From: Flavobacterium akiainvivens
Lineage (GTDB): Bacteria > Bacteroidota > Bacteroidia > Flavobacteriales > Flavobacteriaceae
Direction of reading: 5' to 3'
Assembly: GCF_001278115.1 (NCBI RefSeq)
Contig: NZ_LIYD01000005.1
Span: forward strand, 2,784,567 to 2,848,566
Length of the DNA stretch: 64,000 nucleotides
The position numbers and the translations under genes are program-made. This document shows, piece by piece, positions 42,401 to 49,731 of this stretch. The notes beneath the pieces are model-generated. The model did not search any database. It was not told where the DNA came from and saw only the letters and a program-made list of their open reading frames with translations. Position 1 is the first letter of the stretch; the number at the start of each line of letters is the position of its first letter.

Positions 42401-45291
42401 CTTACAACATATACATAAAGTGTTTGTGTAGTGGTTATAACATCGCCTGCAAACCTTTGGGTTCCGGTACCGTTAGGGCCGGTCCAGTAAGCACCGGAGG
42501 TAAGGGCAGGAAGTGTGTAGCTGCCACACACGTTTTGGTTGCCGGGATTAGCAGGTGGCGTGTTGCCCACAATGGTTACCACAAATTGCCTTACCCTGCG
42601 GCAGCCAAACTCATTGGGAGGTGTTATAGCATAGATGGTTTGTGTTGCAGTAATATTTGTACCCTGGGGTATAACCGTTGCAGTAGCAGGGTTAGAACCG
42701 TTGTAATAATTTACACCTGCCGGCAGGTTGGGCAGTATGTAGCCTGTACATTCCGTTACGTTTGGTATGGCATCAAGGCCTGGCAGTGGGTTTATAGTAA
42801 CCACAAAGCTATCCTGTGCAAAACAAGCCGGGTTTGTAGGGCTGGCTGCATATATGTATACCGTTTGTGAAGTAGTAAGGTTAGTATTGGTAATAGGGCC
42901 CACGCCATTTGGCGAAGAATAGTAGGCCGCACCGCCGGTAAGCGCCGGAAGCTGGTAACTGCCGCAGCGTGTTATATCGTCAGACGGTGTAACGGTAATA
43001 TTGTTTATGGTTACCGTAAAACTGTTTTGGGATGTACACGCCGGGTCTGCCGGGCTGGCTGCATATACATATATAGTCTGGTTAGTACTTATTACAGTAT
43101 TGGCTGCTATAGGGCCTACACCGTTTGGCGATGAAAAATACCCACCATTAGTAAGCGCTGGCAATGTATAAGGTTCGCACACGTTTACATCGGCAGGGTC
43201 ATCTATAACCGGTGGCTGTATAATGGTTACGGTAAAAGTGGCATTACCCGTACAGGTTGCCGCCGCCGGAACGTAAAAATAAATATCCTGAGTAGCTGTA
43301 ATAGCAGTACCCCCGGCTATTTGCCCACCAGTACCATCAGGGCCGTTGTAATAAAACTGGCCACTTGGCAGCGTAGGCAGGGTATAGCTGCTGCACGCTT
43401 CAACGTCTTCAGGGATTGTAGTACCCGTTACAACGTTTACAAAAAAACTTGTTTGGGCAGTACATGCCGGCGTAGTAGCCGTTTGTGCATAAATATATAC
43501 CGTTTGAGAACTGGTTATACTGCTGCCCTGTGCAATTGGGCCTACCCCGTTAGGGCTGCTAAAATAACCACCCGTTGTAAGGGCTGGCAACAAATAGCTA
43601 TCACACGCTGTAATATCTTCCGGATCTGGTATAACCGGTATTGGGGTTACCACAAGGTTGAACGATGTGGTAGCAAAACAGTTAACATCAAAGTTTCTTG
43701 AAACCCTTACATATATAGTCTGGCTGCCGCCGGTATACGCACCGGCTGTTGTTATTGGGTCTACGTTATTATTGGCATTAGCCTGAGAGGTAAAATAAGC
43801 AATAGTATTTTGAGATGCCGGCTGGCTGCCTAATATGGCAGGCGATTGTTGCGAAAGATTGAATACGGCAGTACCACTACCCTGTGTAGTTTCGCATAGC
43901 GAAAGGTTGCCTGGCTGTGTGGCCGTTGGTGGCGCCATGGTTAAAAGCTGAAACGAAACAACCTCATAACAGCTACTGTTATGGCTTTTTACCCTGGCAT
44001 AAATAGTTTGCCCCGGCGTTCCGGTATATGTTGCCGACAGCGCCCCCGTATTGTTATTTGCCGCATCGGCAGTAGTGTGGTAGGTAACAAGTGTGGCCGG
44101 GTTAAGCCCCTGTATAATAACCGGTGTATTTTGCACCAGGTTATAAGTAAATGTTGTGCCCCCATTATCGCAGGCATAAAGGTTGCCGGGCTGGTTAGGC
44201 ACAATATCGGGCGCAAATTCTACCGTAACCGGTTGTGTGGTTGTACAGCCCGTAGCCGGGTTACTTATTGTAAGTATATAATCGCCTGTTTGTGTAATAT
44301 CTATTGTTGCACCACCTGCAACCGGGTCGCCGTTCCTGGTCCATGAAAGGCCATATAGCGCAGGGTTAAGCTCTGTATTTATAGTATAGGTCTCTCCTGT
44401 ACACAAAGCCGTACCGGCTGCCTGTGTAAGGCTTGGGCCCACAACTTCCTGCCCAAGGTCAAAAGAGCCTTCAGGGAAAAAAACAGCCGAATCATAATCG
44501 CCATCAGTGCCTGCTGTGCCACCATCATCGGCAACAACAACTTTTATATGATATGCAGCACCCACAGTAAGCACGGCAGATGCATTCATTAGCACCGTTT
44601 GCCCTTCATAATTTATAGCCGATGCCGCCGCATTGCCACCCCCGTTAAACTGCCCAAATAAAGTTGGGTTTTGAGAGGTACAGTTAGAATTGTTAAGTAT
44701 ATTTCTTATTGTTGCTACACTAACCGGCTGGTTAGTTGCAGGGGTAACCGCAATGTTTGTTGTTACACCAGTAGCCACGTTTGTTAAAAGTATTGCTACC
44801 GCATCTCTCGATTCGCACTGGTAAGTACCATATTCTTCAGATGCAAAAAGATAATTTATAGACAACTGTGTAGTTGCTGCCACAAAATCAAACTCTAAAG
44901 ACGTTGCATTTTTAGAGTTCATAGGCAGCCCAGCGGCAGCCATTACTGTGTTTAGTGCAGCATCACCGCCCCAGGCAGCAGCCGTAAAGCTCGAAACGTT
45001 AGTATTAGGCCCCTGTGCCGCAACGGCATTACCACTTGTAAGCACAACACCGCTTGACATAGGGAAGTTAGGGTTGGTATTGGTAAAATACCCTATACCG
45101 TTGCCCGATGTATAACCAAAATCAGTACCGGTAGATTTACTGACGTTAGACACCTGCGCAAGGCAAGAATTTTTTACCAGCACAGTGTTAACCAGCTGGT
45201 TTGTTGTATAAGCATTGGGGTTTACGCTTATACCCTGCGAAAACGCGGCAGCACTTGCAATAAATGCAGCCACAAGTAGTAGTTTCTTCAT
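36469..45291 (-). CDS. Giant repetitive T9SS adhesin (2940 aa) with 17 tandem modules
   Basis: A surface adhesin. The signal MKKLLLVAAFIASAAAFSQ is followed by a choice-of-anchor L domain (about 20-280; YLFASEEYGTYQC is its hallmark), a PKD-like unit, and two ~95-residue modules (type 2; C-D-x ... F-N/D-L ... TIYVRV). Next come 17 tandem ~72-residue modules (type 1; C-x-x-Y-x-LP-x-L ... NYYTGPGGTGT ... TIYVYA), about residues 550-1785, and then nine more type 2 modules (to about 2680). The end holds PHYFTPNGDGYNDTWN and the gliding-motility-type sorting domain for T9SS. Each module has a few Cys and many Thr/Asn. No PorP/SprF gene is adjacent. Binding target unknown; gliding or biofilm attachment is inferred. 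Confidence 0.9.
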   Translation of the reverse strand: MKKLLLVAAFIASAAAFSQGISVNPNAYTTNQLVNTVLVKNSCLAQVSNVSKSTGTDFGYTSGNGIGYFTNTNPNFPMSSGVVLTSGNAVAAQGPNTNVSSFTAAAWGGDAALNTVMAAAGLPMNSKNATSLEFDFVAATTQLSINYLFASEEYGTYQCESRDAVAILLTNVATGVTTNIAVTPATNQPVSVATIRNILNNSNCTSQNPTLFGQFNGGGNAAASAINYEGQTVLMNASAVLTVGAAYHIKVVVADDGGTAGTDGDYDSAVFFPEGSFDLGQEVVGPSLTQAAGTALCTGETYTINTELNPALYGLSWTRNGDPVAGGATIDITQTGDYILTISNPATGCTTTQPVTVEFAPDIVPNQPGNLYACDNGGTTFTYNLVQNTPVIIQGLNPATLVTYHTTADAANNNTGALSATYTGTPGQTIYARVKSHNSSCYEVVSFQLLTMAPPTATQPGNLSLCETTQGSGTAVFNLSQQSPAILGSQPASQNTIAYFTSQANANNNVDPITTAGAYTGGSQTIYVRVSRNFDVNCFATTSFNLVVTPIPVIPDPEDITACDSYLLPALTTGGYFSSPNGVGPIAQGSSITSSQTVYIYAQTATTPACTAQTSFFVNVVTGTTIPEDVEACSSYTLPTLPSGQFYYNGPDGTGGQIAGGTAITATQDIYFYVPAAATCTGNATFTVTIIQPPVIDDPADVNVCEPYTLPALTNGGYFSSPNGVGPIAANTVISTNQTIYVYAASPADPACTSQNSFTVTINNITVTPSDDITRCGSYQLPALTGGAAYYSSPNGVGPITNTNLTTSQTVYIYAASPTNPACFAQDSFVVTINPLPGLDAIPNVTECTGYILPNLPAGVNYYNGSNPATATVIPQGTNITATQTIYAITPPNEFGCRRVRQFVVTIVGNTPPANPGNQNVCGSYTLPALTSGAYWTGPNGTGTQRFAGDVITTTQTLYVYVVSNNTTPPCSAQSSFVVTVTAGPNIPNIPNVVACNSYTLPALAVGNYYTQPNGGGTMLPANTVITTNQTIYAWAQTGGTQNCTTQRTFTVTIINGSVVPANVTECTSYTLPALTVGGYYSSPNGVGPIAAGTAITATQTIYVYVPVTSGTNCTANNNFTVTITNQPVIPDPEDVSACASYTLPALSSGQYWTGPNGTGTQLFAGNVITSSQIVYVYAANPTVPNCTSQNTFNITINNIDVADVPDQLVCGEYILPPLAVGGYFSSANGVGPIAVGTPIDTNQTIYIYAQTDTTPACSDQETFTVTIKPSPVVPDPGYVAVCGSYILPELTTGNYYTGPGGTGTLYPAGTEITVSQDIYIYAETGGVPNCSTETIFSVVINPEPPANVSACDGYELPELLFGNYYSAPAGGGTPFFAGDIITETQDVYVYVESTVEPNCTDNNFFTITINPTPIVAAVDDVEICDVYVLPQLATGNYYTGPGGTGTLLLAGAEITTTQTIYVFAQTATVPNCTDEESFLVTIHVTPVTDARSDVEICDEYVLDPLTVGNYFELPGGPDVPGQVSHAAGEVITEDITLYIYAASATDADCFSENSFFINIYSIDADDIADVESCDSYVLPALNVGDYYTLPGGPDVAGQVMLNTGDVITTNTTLYVYAELGGRLNCNDEHEFTITIYQTPVVNDTQQDLSVCFEYVLPQLTVGNYFTGSMGTGTQLNAGDVINATATVYIYAATGSDTHTCFDQHSYVVTVNSVYLPDFEDTVYSCQTYTLPALAVGSYYTQPGGQGTPIAPGTVLTTTQTVYVYAETGTVPNCTAEDQFDLIIVQPPVPAAQPTPLFTCAIDDAGHGIFNLQTVIDQVFGNQPNVTVGIYETIQDAQFDENPITAAEIAAYENINPNTQTLYIALTSTLAEGCQTIVEVQLNVNPRPQAVTPAEAYAICDNGTNDADGIGVFDLTIYEDEVLGTMNPAQFTVTYFETAQAAEAGTPVIATPVNYNSDSTTVYIRVTNNATGCYDVVELELIVNPLPVVTQPLPYSLCDVNNPGDAREEFDLTSRIDEITSGEFGLTVTFHDTYAQAVAGTPSITTPDAYTNVEPGVETVFVRVADNETGCYRIVLLDIRVEPLPILVLPTELETTECDTDGDGYATFDLTSLVEDMVNNGADISVAFYETEWDAQNGFNAIENPASYVNAVPFEQEIYVVAVNDNTLCQSTVYAITLFVNPAPQAPDLEDIVLCDDEDNNGQDGRRFVDLTIYEGFIYEETAAAAGTLTIEYFATQQAANNGMPRIVNPANYNGTHEQTIWVRVEMTDTECYSLSSFQLIFNAPWQLTTPTPLTVCNEELPNDNTTIFDLTTKDAEILGPMGVGIGNVVTYHQTQQEAFDGENPITPATAYENETNPEVLFVRVVTPEGCESFTTLSIRVLPLPTPNFTPEALELCDENATGDGLEEFDLTEAEDDIADNDFTVHFAYYPTQADAIAEPPTNEITDPENYVSGTGSVWVRVMANTTNTNDPVCYQLVELPLIVHPLPAQGAVAPYAICEQNTDGFAQFDFNTHLDEILGPDVDPADYGDYTVRFSYNGTPVPYIYTNVVAGNQTIDVYVEYEPTGCNTTVQLQLLVEEQAIAGDVTTPDFDVCDTDGDNDGQFIIDLTQADADIIGSQDPAIHTVTYYTSEQDAIDGTNAIATPATFDATTQTIWARIVNTSTVSGCPDFTSFEVVIELLPEPVIATEGDNHTICVDFVTGEVLRPLTLQSGVAPNGHIYDWYLDGVLVESNGDGYYVAEAPGTYTVIVTGPAPNGCVSDPSEGFEVIQSGPASPIGDGFVVSNAFGENQTITVLVEGYGQYQYSLYPEGPWQNSNVFTDVAPGEHTVYIMDTTADGCNDPISVVANVSVINYPHYFTPNGDGYNDTWNIIGLQAEGYQAIIYIFDRYGKLLKQISPDGEGWDGTFNGNPVPADDYWFTVEFTEGQYRRTVKAHFALKR
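39935..43640 (-). repeat. 17 tandem coding repeats (~218 bp each) in the giant adhesin
   Basis: The type 1 modules follow each other with nearly constant length, about 72 residues each, and related sequence. Such blocks can expand or contract by recombination and tend to break assemblies. Three more type 1 copies lie in the other adhesin (about 1310-1975). Confidence 0.8.
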
Positions 45292-45373
45292 GTTTCTTCA
45301 TCCGTCCCTTTTCAGGGAATTTTTTAACGTCGTCTACTGTATATTAACAAATTACAGCCTACTTTGGGGGTCG

Positions 45374-45403
45374 CAAATATAGACTTTTATACAATTACGC
45401 AAA
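45374..45403 (-). promoter_or_regulatory. Promoter of the giant adhesin
   Basis: TTTG (45403-45400), an 18-base spacer, then TATATTTG (45381-45374) on the minus strand match both boxes of the Bacteroidota promoter. The leader to the ATG is ~80 nt. Confidence 0.6.
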
Positions 45404-45651
45404 CAAATGTATTTAACATTTTACAGTCATTTAATAGTGTGTTTAATTTTTATGAACGTTTTAACAAGTATTTTTAACAAAAACCTACAAAACAAACACA
45501 CTACTAATCAACACTATTGTTAACTTTTTAAATATACAATAATATTATATGTATTTTTATGAAAAGTATACAATTTAAATAATGAAACATTTAAGTACTG
45601 GAAAACCCTCTTTATCCATACGTTAAAGTTTTATTTTTTAAACTTTTTTCT

Positions 45652-45659
45652 TAGTTTTG
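45652..45659 (+). promoter_or_regulatory. -7 promoter element of the radical-SAM gene
   Basis: TAGTTTTG fits TAnnTTTG and lies 23 bases before the ATG at 45683. Confidence 0.45.
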
Positions 45660-45682
45660 ATGAAAATATTCAATTAAGAAAA

Positions 45683-46939
45683 ATGGAACGGATACGAGAG
45701 AAACTGAATATACTTGCCGATGCAGCAAAATATGATGTATCATGCGCATCAAGCGGAAGCGACCGAAAAAACGAAAATAAAGGAATAGGCAACAGCAGCA
45801 ACGGTATTTGCCACACGTATACCGAAGATGGCAGGTGCGTTTCCTTATTAAAAATATTACTTACCAACCATTGCATTTACGATTGTGCCTTTTGTGTATC
45901 GCGCAGCAGTAACGATGTAAAACGTGCCGCCTTTACAGTAGATGAAGTAGTTGAACTTACCATGGGCTTTTACCGCAGGAATTACATTGAAGGGCTCTTT
46001 TTGAGTTCGGGTATTTTTAAAAACGCTGATTTTACCATGGAACGCCTGTTGCGTATTGTAAAAAAACTGCGCCTTGAAGAACGTTTTAACGGCTACATTC
46101 ACCTTAAAACCATACCCGGCGCCAGCCCCGAGCTGCTTCAGGAAGCCGGGCTCTATGCCGACAGGATGAGTATTAATCTTGAAATGCCCACCGAGGCCGG
46201 ACTAAAACTTCTTGCCCCCGAAAAAAGCCACGAGGAAGTTAAAAAACCGTTAGGCTTTATTCAAAACACAATTACCCAATATAAAGACGAGAAGAAAACC
46301 GGCCTGATAAAGCGTGTGCCAAAATTTGTACCCGCAGGCCAAAGTACCCAGATGGTTATTGGCGCCACACCCGAAAGCGATATGGAAATTATGTATAGCG
46401 CCGATAAATATTACAAAGATTTTTCGCTTAAACGGGTTTATTACAGCGGTTATATCCCAATAAGCCATGATACCAGGATGCCGGCAATAGGCAGCCAGCC
46501 ACCGCTTTTACGCGAAAACAGGCTGTACCAAAGCGACTGGCTTATGCGTTTTTATGGCTTTAACGTAAAAGAACTACTCAACACAAAAAATCCGCACCTG
46601 GATACCGACATCGACCCAAAACTGAGCTGGGCACTCCGCAACCTGGAACAATTTCCCATTGATATTAATACCGCAGATTATCGCATGATACTCAGGGTGC
46701 CCGGCATAGGTGTAGGTTCTGCAAATAAAATTGTACAGGCCCGCAGGTTTGGCAGGCTACGCAGCGACCAACTTCAAAAAATTGGCATTGCATACAACCG
46801 CGCCAGGCATTTTATTCGCTGTGCTGATAGCCCTTTTATACTTAACGAGCCAGACTCTTTACATATTAAAGGACTGATTTTAGCCGAAAGCAACAGTAAA
46901 TATTTAAAAACAGCCCAAAACCAGCTTAGCCTGTTTTAA
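45683..46939 (+). CDS. Putative DNA modification/repair radical SAM protein (TIGR03916-like)
   Basis: A 418-residue radical-SAM enzyme. The cluster ligands are C64, C68 and C71 in NHCIYDCAFC (CxxxCxxC), and the N-terminus carries further conserved Cys (SCASSGSD, GICHTYTEDGRC). The C-terminus has a helix-hairpin-helix (LRVPGIGVGSANKIVQARRF, about 335-360) that should bind DNA. This architecture matches TIGR03916, which is always paired with a TIGR03915 protein, as here (next gene 11 bases on). The reaction is not known; DNA base repair or modification is inferred from the HhH domain and the family name. Confidence 0.88.
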   Translation: MERIREKLNILADAAKYDVSCASSGSDRKNENKGIGNSSNGICHTYTEDGRCVSLLKILLTNHCIYDCAFCVSRSSNDVKRAAFTVDEVVELTMGFYRRNYIEGLFLSSGIFKNADFTMERLLRIVKKLRLEERFNGYIHLKTIPGASPELLQEAGLYADRMSINLEMPTEAGLKLLAPEKSHEEVKKPLGFIQNTITQYKDEKKTGLIKRVPKFVPAGQSTQMVIGATPESDMEIMYSADKYYKDFSLKRVYYSGYIPISHDTRMPAIGSQPPLLRENRLYQSDWLMRFYGFNVKELLNTKNPHLDTDIDPKLSWALRNLEQFPIDINTADYRMILRVPGIGVGSANKIVQARRFGRLRSDQLQKIGIAYNRARHFIRCADSPFILNEPDSLHIKGLILAESNSKYLKTAQNQLSLF

Positions 46940-46950
46940 ACTACCACGCT

Positions 46951-47727
46951 ATGACAACTTATGTTTTTGACGGAAGCTTTGAAGGCTTGCTCACAGCCAT
47001 TTTTGACAGTTATGACCGTCGCGACAAAATGGTAGATTTGGTTTGGAACAAACACTACCAACCTTCTATGCTTGCTGATGATTACACTGTAATTTCAGAC
47101 AGCGAAAAAGCTGAACGCGTATGGGCCGGGCTGGGTAAAAAGCTTACCCAAAAATGGGGTATTATGTTTTATAAAGCTTACCTGAGCGAAGACCCGCACA
47201 CTTTTAAAGACCTCTTTAATTTTGCCCATTACATTTTTGACAACCCACAAGGCGCTGAAAGCAACTTTGGCAACTCATATGTAATGGCAGTAAGTAAAAT
47301 GGACAGGAAAGTAAACCGCGAAAAACATCGCATGAAAGCGTTTATCCGTTTCCAGAAAACAGCAGATGGCATTTATTACTGCCCTGTTGAACCAGACTTT
47401 AATGTTTTACCACTTATCTCAAAATTCTTTAAAGACCGGTATACCGACCAGCAGTGGATTATTCATGATATTAAGCGCAAATATGGCCTGTTTTATAACC
47501 TGCACACAGTTGAGGAAATAACCTATGAGTTTGTAGCCAATATAGACATAACCAAAACTGTGCTTCCGGCAGCATTGCAGGATGAAAAAGAAGCCCTGGC
47601 ATCTTTACTGTGGAAAGACTATTTTAACAGCACCAATATACCGGCACGCAAAAACATGAAGCTACACATACAGCATGTACCAAAGCGGTACTGGAAATAT
47701 CTTAACGAAAAAGACGGTAAAAATTAA
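46951..47727 (+). CDS. TIGR03915/DUF4130 putative DNA repair protein
   Basis: A 258-residue partner of the radical-SAM protein. It begins MTTYVFDGSFEGLLTAIFDSY, the family signature start, and ends with TNIPARKNMKLHIQHVPKRYWKYL, also typical. The middle contains FRFQKTADGIYYCPVEPDFN, resembling the DUF4130 domain seen fused to uracil-DNA-glycosylase-like proteins. The two genes are a conserved operon across distant bacteria, which suggests a shared repair step. Its biochemistry is not established. It overlaps the convergent two-TM gene by four bases. Confidence 0.85.
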   Translation: MTTYVFDGSFEGLLTAIFDSYDRRDKMVDLVWNKHYQPSMLADDYTVISDSEKAERVWAGLGKKLTQKWGIMFYKAYLSEDPHTFKDLFNFAHYIFDNPQGAESNFGNSYVMAVSKMDRKVNREKHRMKAFIRFQKTADGIYYCPVEPDFNVLPLISKFFKDRYTDQQWIIHDIKRKYGLFYNLHTVEEITYEFVANIDITKTVLPAALQDEKEALASLLWKDYFNSTNIPARKNMKLHIQHVPKRYWKYLNEKDGKN

Positions 47728-48134
47728 GCCCGTTTTTTAAGCGCTGCAGCAATAACTTTCACAAGCCTTTTTGCCTCCACAATATTACCGGACCATATTG
47801 TATAAGACTTAGGAGTTCCATCCTTTAAAAACACAACAATACTGTAGTGTTTGTCCATTTTAACAATAGACAACACTGCCAGAATTGTAGCCGGCACTAA
47901 AACACAAATTATTACTATAAGGCCCGGATCATGCATAAGAAAAGGAAACAAAAAGAGAATTGCAGGCAAAAAAAGAAAAAACAGGCCTTTGAGTGTTGGC
48001 CTCGCCACAAATTTTATGTTTCTCACAGTTTCAATCTGTTTATAATAGTTTTTGCCCCGCGCCACAACCATAAATCTATCCCTGTAAAGTTTTCCGCACG
48101 TATTGCCAAATAACGGAGTATCATCTGGTGCCAT
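47724..48134 (-). CDS. Hypothetical two-TM protein, paralogue of 25427-25834
   Basis: 136 residues with two central hydrophobic segments (GLFFLFLPAILFLFPFL, then IVIICVLVPATILAVLSIV). The N-terminus (MAPDDTPLFGNTCGKLYRDR) aligns with the paralogue's MTTLETPQFSNSCGKIFADK, and the C-terminus IWSGNIVEAKRLVKVI with VWEGNLKEAKKFANMI. The ATG at 48134 is used since the frame upstream lacks that match. It is convergent with the TIGR03915 gene. Function unknown. Confidence 0.72.
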   Translation of the reverse strand: MAPDDTPLFGNTCGKLYRDRFMVVARGKNYYKQIETVRNIKFVARPTLKGLFFLFLPAILFLFPFLMHDPGLIVIICVLVPATILAVLSIVKMDKHYSIVVFLKDGTPKSYTIWSGNIVEAKRLVKVIAAALKKRA

Positions 48135-48436
48135 AATTAAAATATAAGTAAGGTTAATTGCACTTATACATACGCAGAAAATCACGAAATGGTTTTAGCT
48201 GTGTTTTTTTGTTATAAAAAGCCGCTATTACACTTGTTTTTGTTGCAAAAAACTACACTAAAATACAACTCACCTTAAATATTAAATAATTCAACAGATT
48301 TAACACTCAAACATTAGGTTTTAAAATAAAAACTGTTAGTTTAGCGTTAACATAATATAATGTTTTATTTAATATTTTGTTGGGAGAATAAAAATAAAAG
48401 ACGACGTAACTTTAATTACCTGAAAAACGAAAACTT
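48135..48436. other. A/T-rich intergenic region
   Basis: About 300 bases between the two-TM gene and the small membrane-peptide gene. I see no gene, repeat or hairpin of note. A near-consensus box (TATTTTG, one base short of TAnnTTTG) lies at about 48373-48379, ~57 bases before the peptide start. Confidence 0.5.
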
Positions 48437-48571
48437 ATGCTACTACCTGAAAACCAAAAGATTAAGCATGAAAATGATCTTCCTCCGGGAATGTTTACAA
48501 AAATGCTGGCTACAAGCCTGCTTGTAGTTATGGGGGTATGCCTGCTTACATTGGCTATTTTTAGCCTGTAA
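48437..48571 (+). CDS. Small single-TM membrane peptide (44 aa)
   Basis: The open frame from ATG 48437 to TAA 48571 gives 44 residues: a polar N-terminus (MLLPENQKIKHENDLPPG), then one hydrophobic helix (MLATSLLVVMGVCLLTLAIF). A perfect 15-bp terminator follows 18 bases after the stop. The combination of leader, short frame, membrane helix and terminator supports a real small gene. No family or function is recognised. It may have been missed by length cut-offs. Confidence 0.6.
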   Translation: MLLPENQKIKHENDLPPGMFTKMLATSLLVVMGVCLLTLAIFSL

Positions 48572-48589
48572 TACGCAAACGATTTAGAT

Positions 48590-48624
48590 AAAAGGCCTGC
48601 AAAAATAAATTTTGCAGGCCTTTT
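48590..48624. terminator. Bidirectional terminator between the small peptide and rnhA
   Basis: AAAAGGCCTGCAAAA (48590-48604) pairs perfectly with TTTTGCAGGCCTTTT (48610-48624) around a five-base loop. The palindromic form serves both convergent genes. Confidence 0.85.
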
Positions 48625-48627
48625 GCC

Positions 48628-49107
48628 TTATATCAACTTATCACCTCGTTGCTGCTCATAAAACGCATCAACATTTAGCACCGGCTGTGTAGACGCCATA
48701 ACGGCAAGCTGGTCGCACCGTTCATTTTGCGGATGCTGGTTATGCCCTTTAATCCACTTAACATCCACCTTATGCTGGCGGTAAATTCTAAGGAAGCGTT
48801 TCCACAGGTCCGGGTTCTTTTTACCGGCAAAACCTTTTTTCTCCCAGCCAAAAACCCAGCCTTTAGCAATACTGTCTATTACATATTTACTGTCACTCAC
48901 CACAAGTACAGATGTATTAGGGGTGCGTAGTTTTTCGAGCCCCACAATAACAGCAAGCAACTCCATACGATTATTAGTAGTTAGCCTGAAGCCTTCATAA
49001 AATTCTTTACGGTAACCGGTGCCCACCTGCTCCAGGATTACCCCATAACCTCCCGGCCCCGGATTACCCTTGGCAGCGCCATCGGTATATATGTGCACAG
49101 TATGCAT
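48628..49107 (-). CDS. rnhA: Ribonuclease HI
   Basis: A 159-residue RNase H that cuts RNA in RNA:DNA hybrids. The catalytic acids are seen in VHIYTDGAAKGN (first Asp), NNRMELLAV (Glu), VSDSKYV (Asp) and NERCDQLAV (last Asp), with the basic handle region WVFGWEKKGFAGKKNPDLW between them. I take ATG 49107 (MHTVHIYTDG) as start. It lies nine bases after the stop of the upstream secreted protein, in a run purN - secreted protein - rnhA. Confidence 0.93.
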   Translation of the reverse strand: MHTVHIYTDGAAKGNPGPGGYGVILEQVGTGYRKEFYEGFRLTTNNRMELLAVIVGLEKLRTPNTSVLVVSDSKYVIDSIAKGWVFGWEKKGFAGKKNPDLWKRFLRIYRQHKVDVKWIKGHNQHPQNERCDQLAVMASTQPVLNVDAFYEQQRGDKLI

Positions 49108-49116
49108 ACAAAGCAA

Positions 49117-49722
49117 CTATTTTTTAGGAGTTATTACAACTGTTTTTAACATAGCATCGTAAACAGCCGTATTATCTTCTTTACCTACCTCCTCAATATA
49201 ATTGAGGTTAATATAGTAAGTATCGCAGTAAAAAAAAGTGGCCCTGCTTTTCAGGAACACTTTTTCTCCGGCAGGATTTTTAAAGTCATAAGTGCTTTGC
49301 ATTTCCCAGGCTTTACCCCCAGGAAAAGTAAGCGGCTTTATAGAACCCGTTTTATAATTCTCTAACACCTTACTATATTGCGCTTCAGCAGATTCAAGAA
49401 GCTTTTTAAACCCTTCATAGGTTGCATTTTTCAAAGGCTTAACAACCACATTAACGGTAGGTATTATACCTGCATATTTTTTGGGGTCATATTTATAAAA
49501 AGCAGCAAACCCTGAAACGGTAGCATAATCTTTAAGTATGCTTGCCCTTTGCTCTTCGCTCAGGTCAAATTTATCGAGGTTTTCCCTGGCGCCACCCAGC
49601 TCAGTAACAAACCAGTCAGCAGGCGGCTGAACCGAAAACCCGAAAGCATTAATAGTATAGCGCTCCTGGCCAAACGCAGCAGTGATTACGGCAAAAAACA
49701 GAAGAATAAAAACCTTTTTCAT
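49117..49722 (-). CDS. Hypothetical secreted protein (201 aa)
   Basis: The signal MKKVFILLFFAVITAAFGQ indicates export. The mature part begins ERYTINAFGFSVQPPADWFV, a start seen in many Bacteroidota secreted beta-rich proteins of the PsbP-like type. A helical middle (EGFKKLLESAEAQYSKVLENY) and two beta hairpins with YDFKNPAGEKVFLKS follow. No catalytic motif is visible. It sits between purN and rnhA in one direction, ten bases from the former, probably one transcript. Function unknown. Confidence 0.72.
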   Translation of the reverse strand: MKKVFILLFFAVITAAFGQERYTINAFGFSVQPPADWFVTELGGARENLDKFDLSEEQRASILKDYATVSGFAAFYKYDPKKYAGIIPTVNVVVKPLKNATYEGFKKLLESAEAQYSKVLENYKTGSIKPLTFPGGKAWEMQSTYDFKNPAGEKVFLKSRATFFYCDTYYINLNYIEEVGKEDNTAVYDAMLKTVVITPKK

Positions 49723-49731
49723 TCGAGAATA

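Larger units (their letters stand above)
45292..45682. other. Intergenic region with divergent promoters
   Basis: These 391 A/T-rich bases hold the promoter of the giant adhesin (45374-45403) with an ~80-nt leader, a small TCCCT-GAAA-AGGGA hairpin in that leader, and the promoter of the radical-SAM gene (45652-45659). I see no reading frame of note. Confidence 0.7.

Noticed and set aside
41992..42870. A 292-codon plus-strand frame inside the giant adhesin
   Set aside because: It is an antisense shadow of the tandem modules, with periodic Cys/Arg/Tyr composition and no family match.
39935..43640. Regular ~218-bp periodicity that might suggest a CRISPR array or satellite
   Set aside because: The period equals 72-73 codons, the frame is open throughout and the units diverge as protein modules; there are no short identical repeats with unique spacers.
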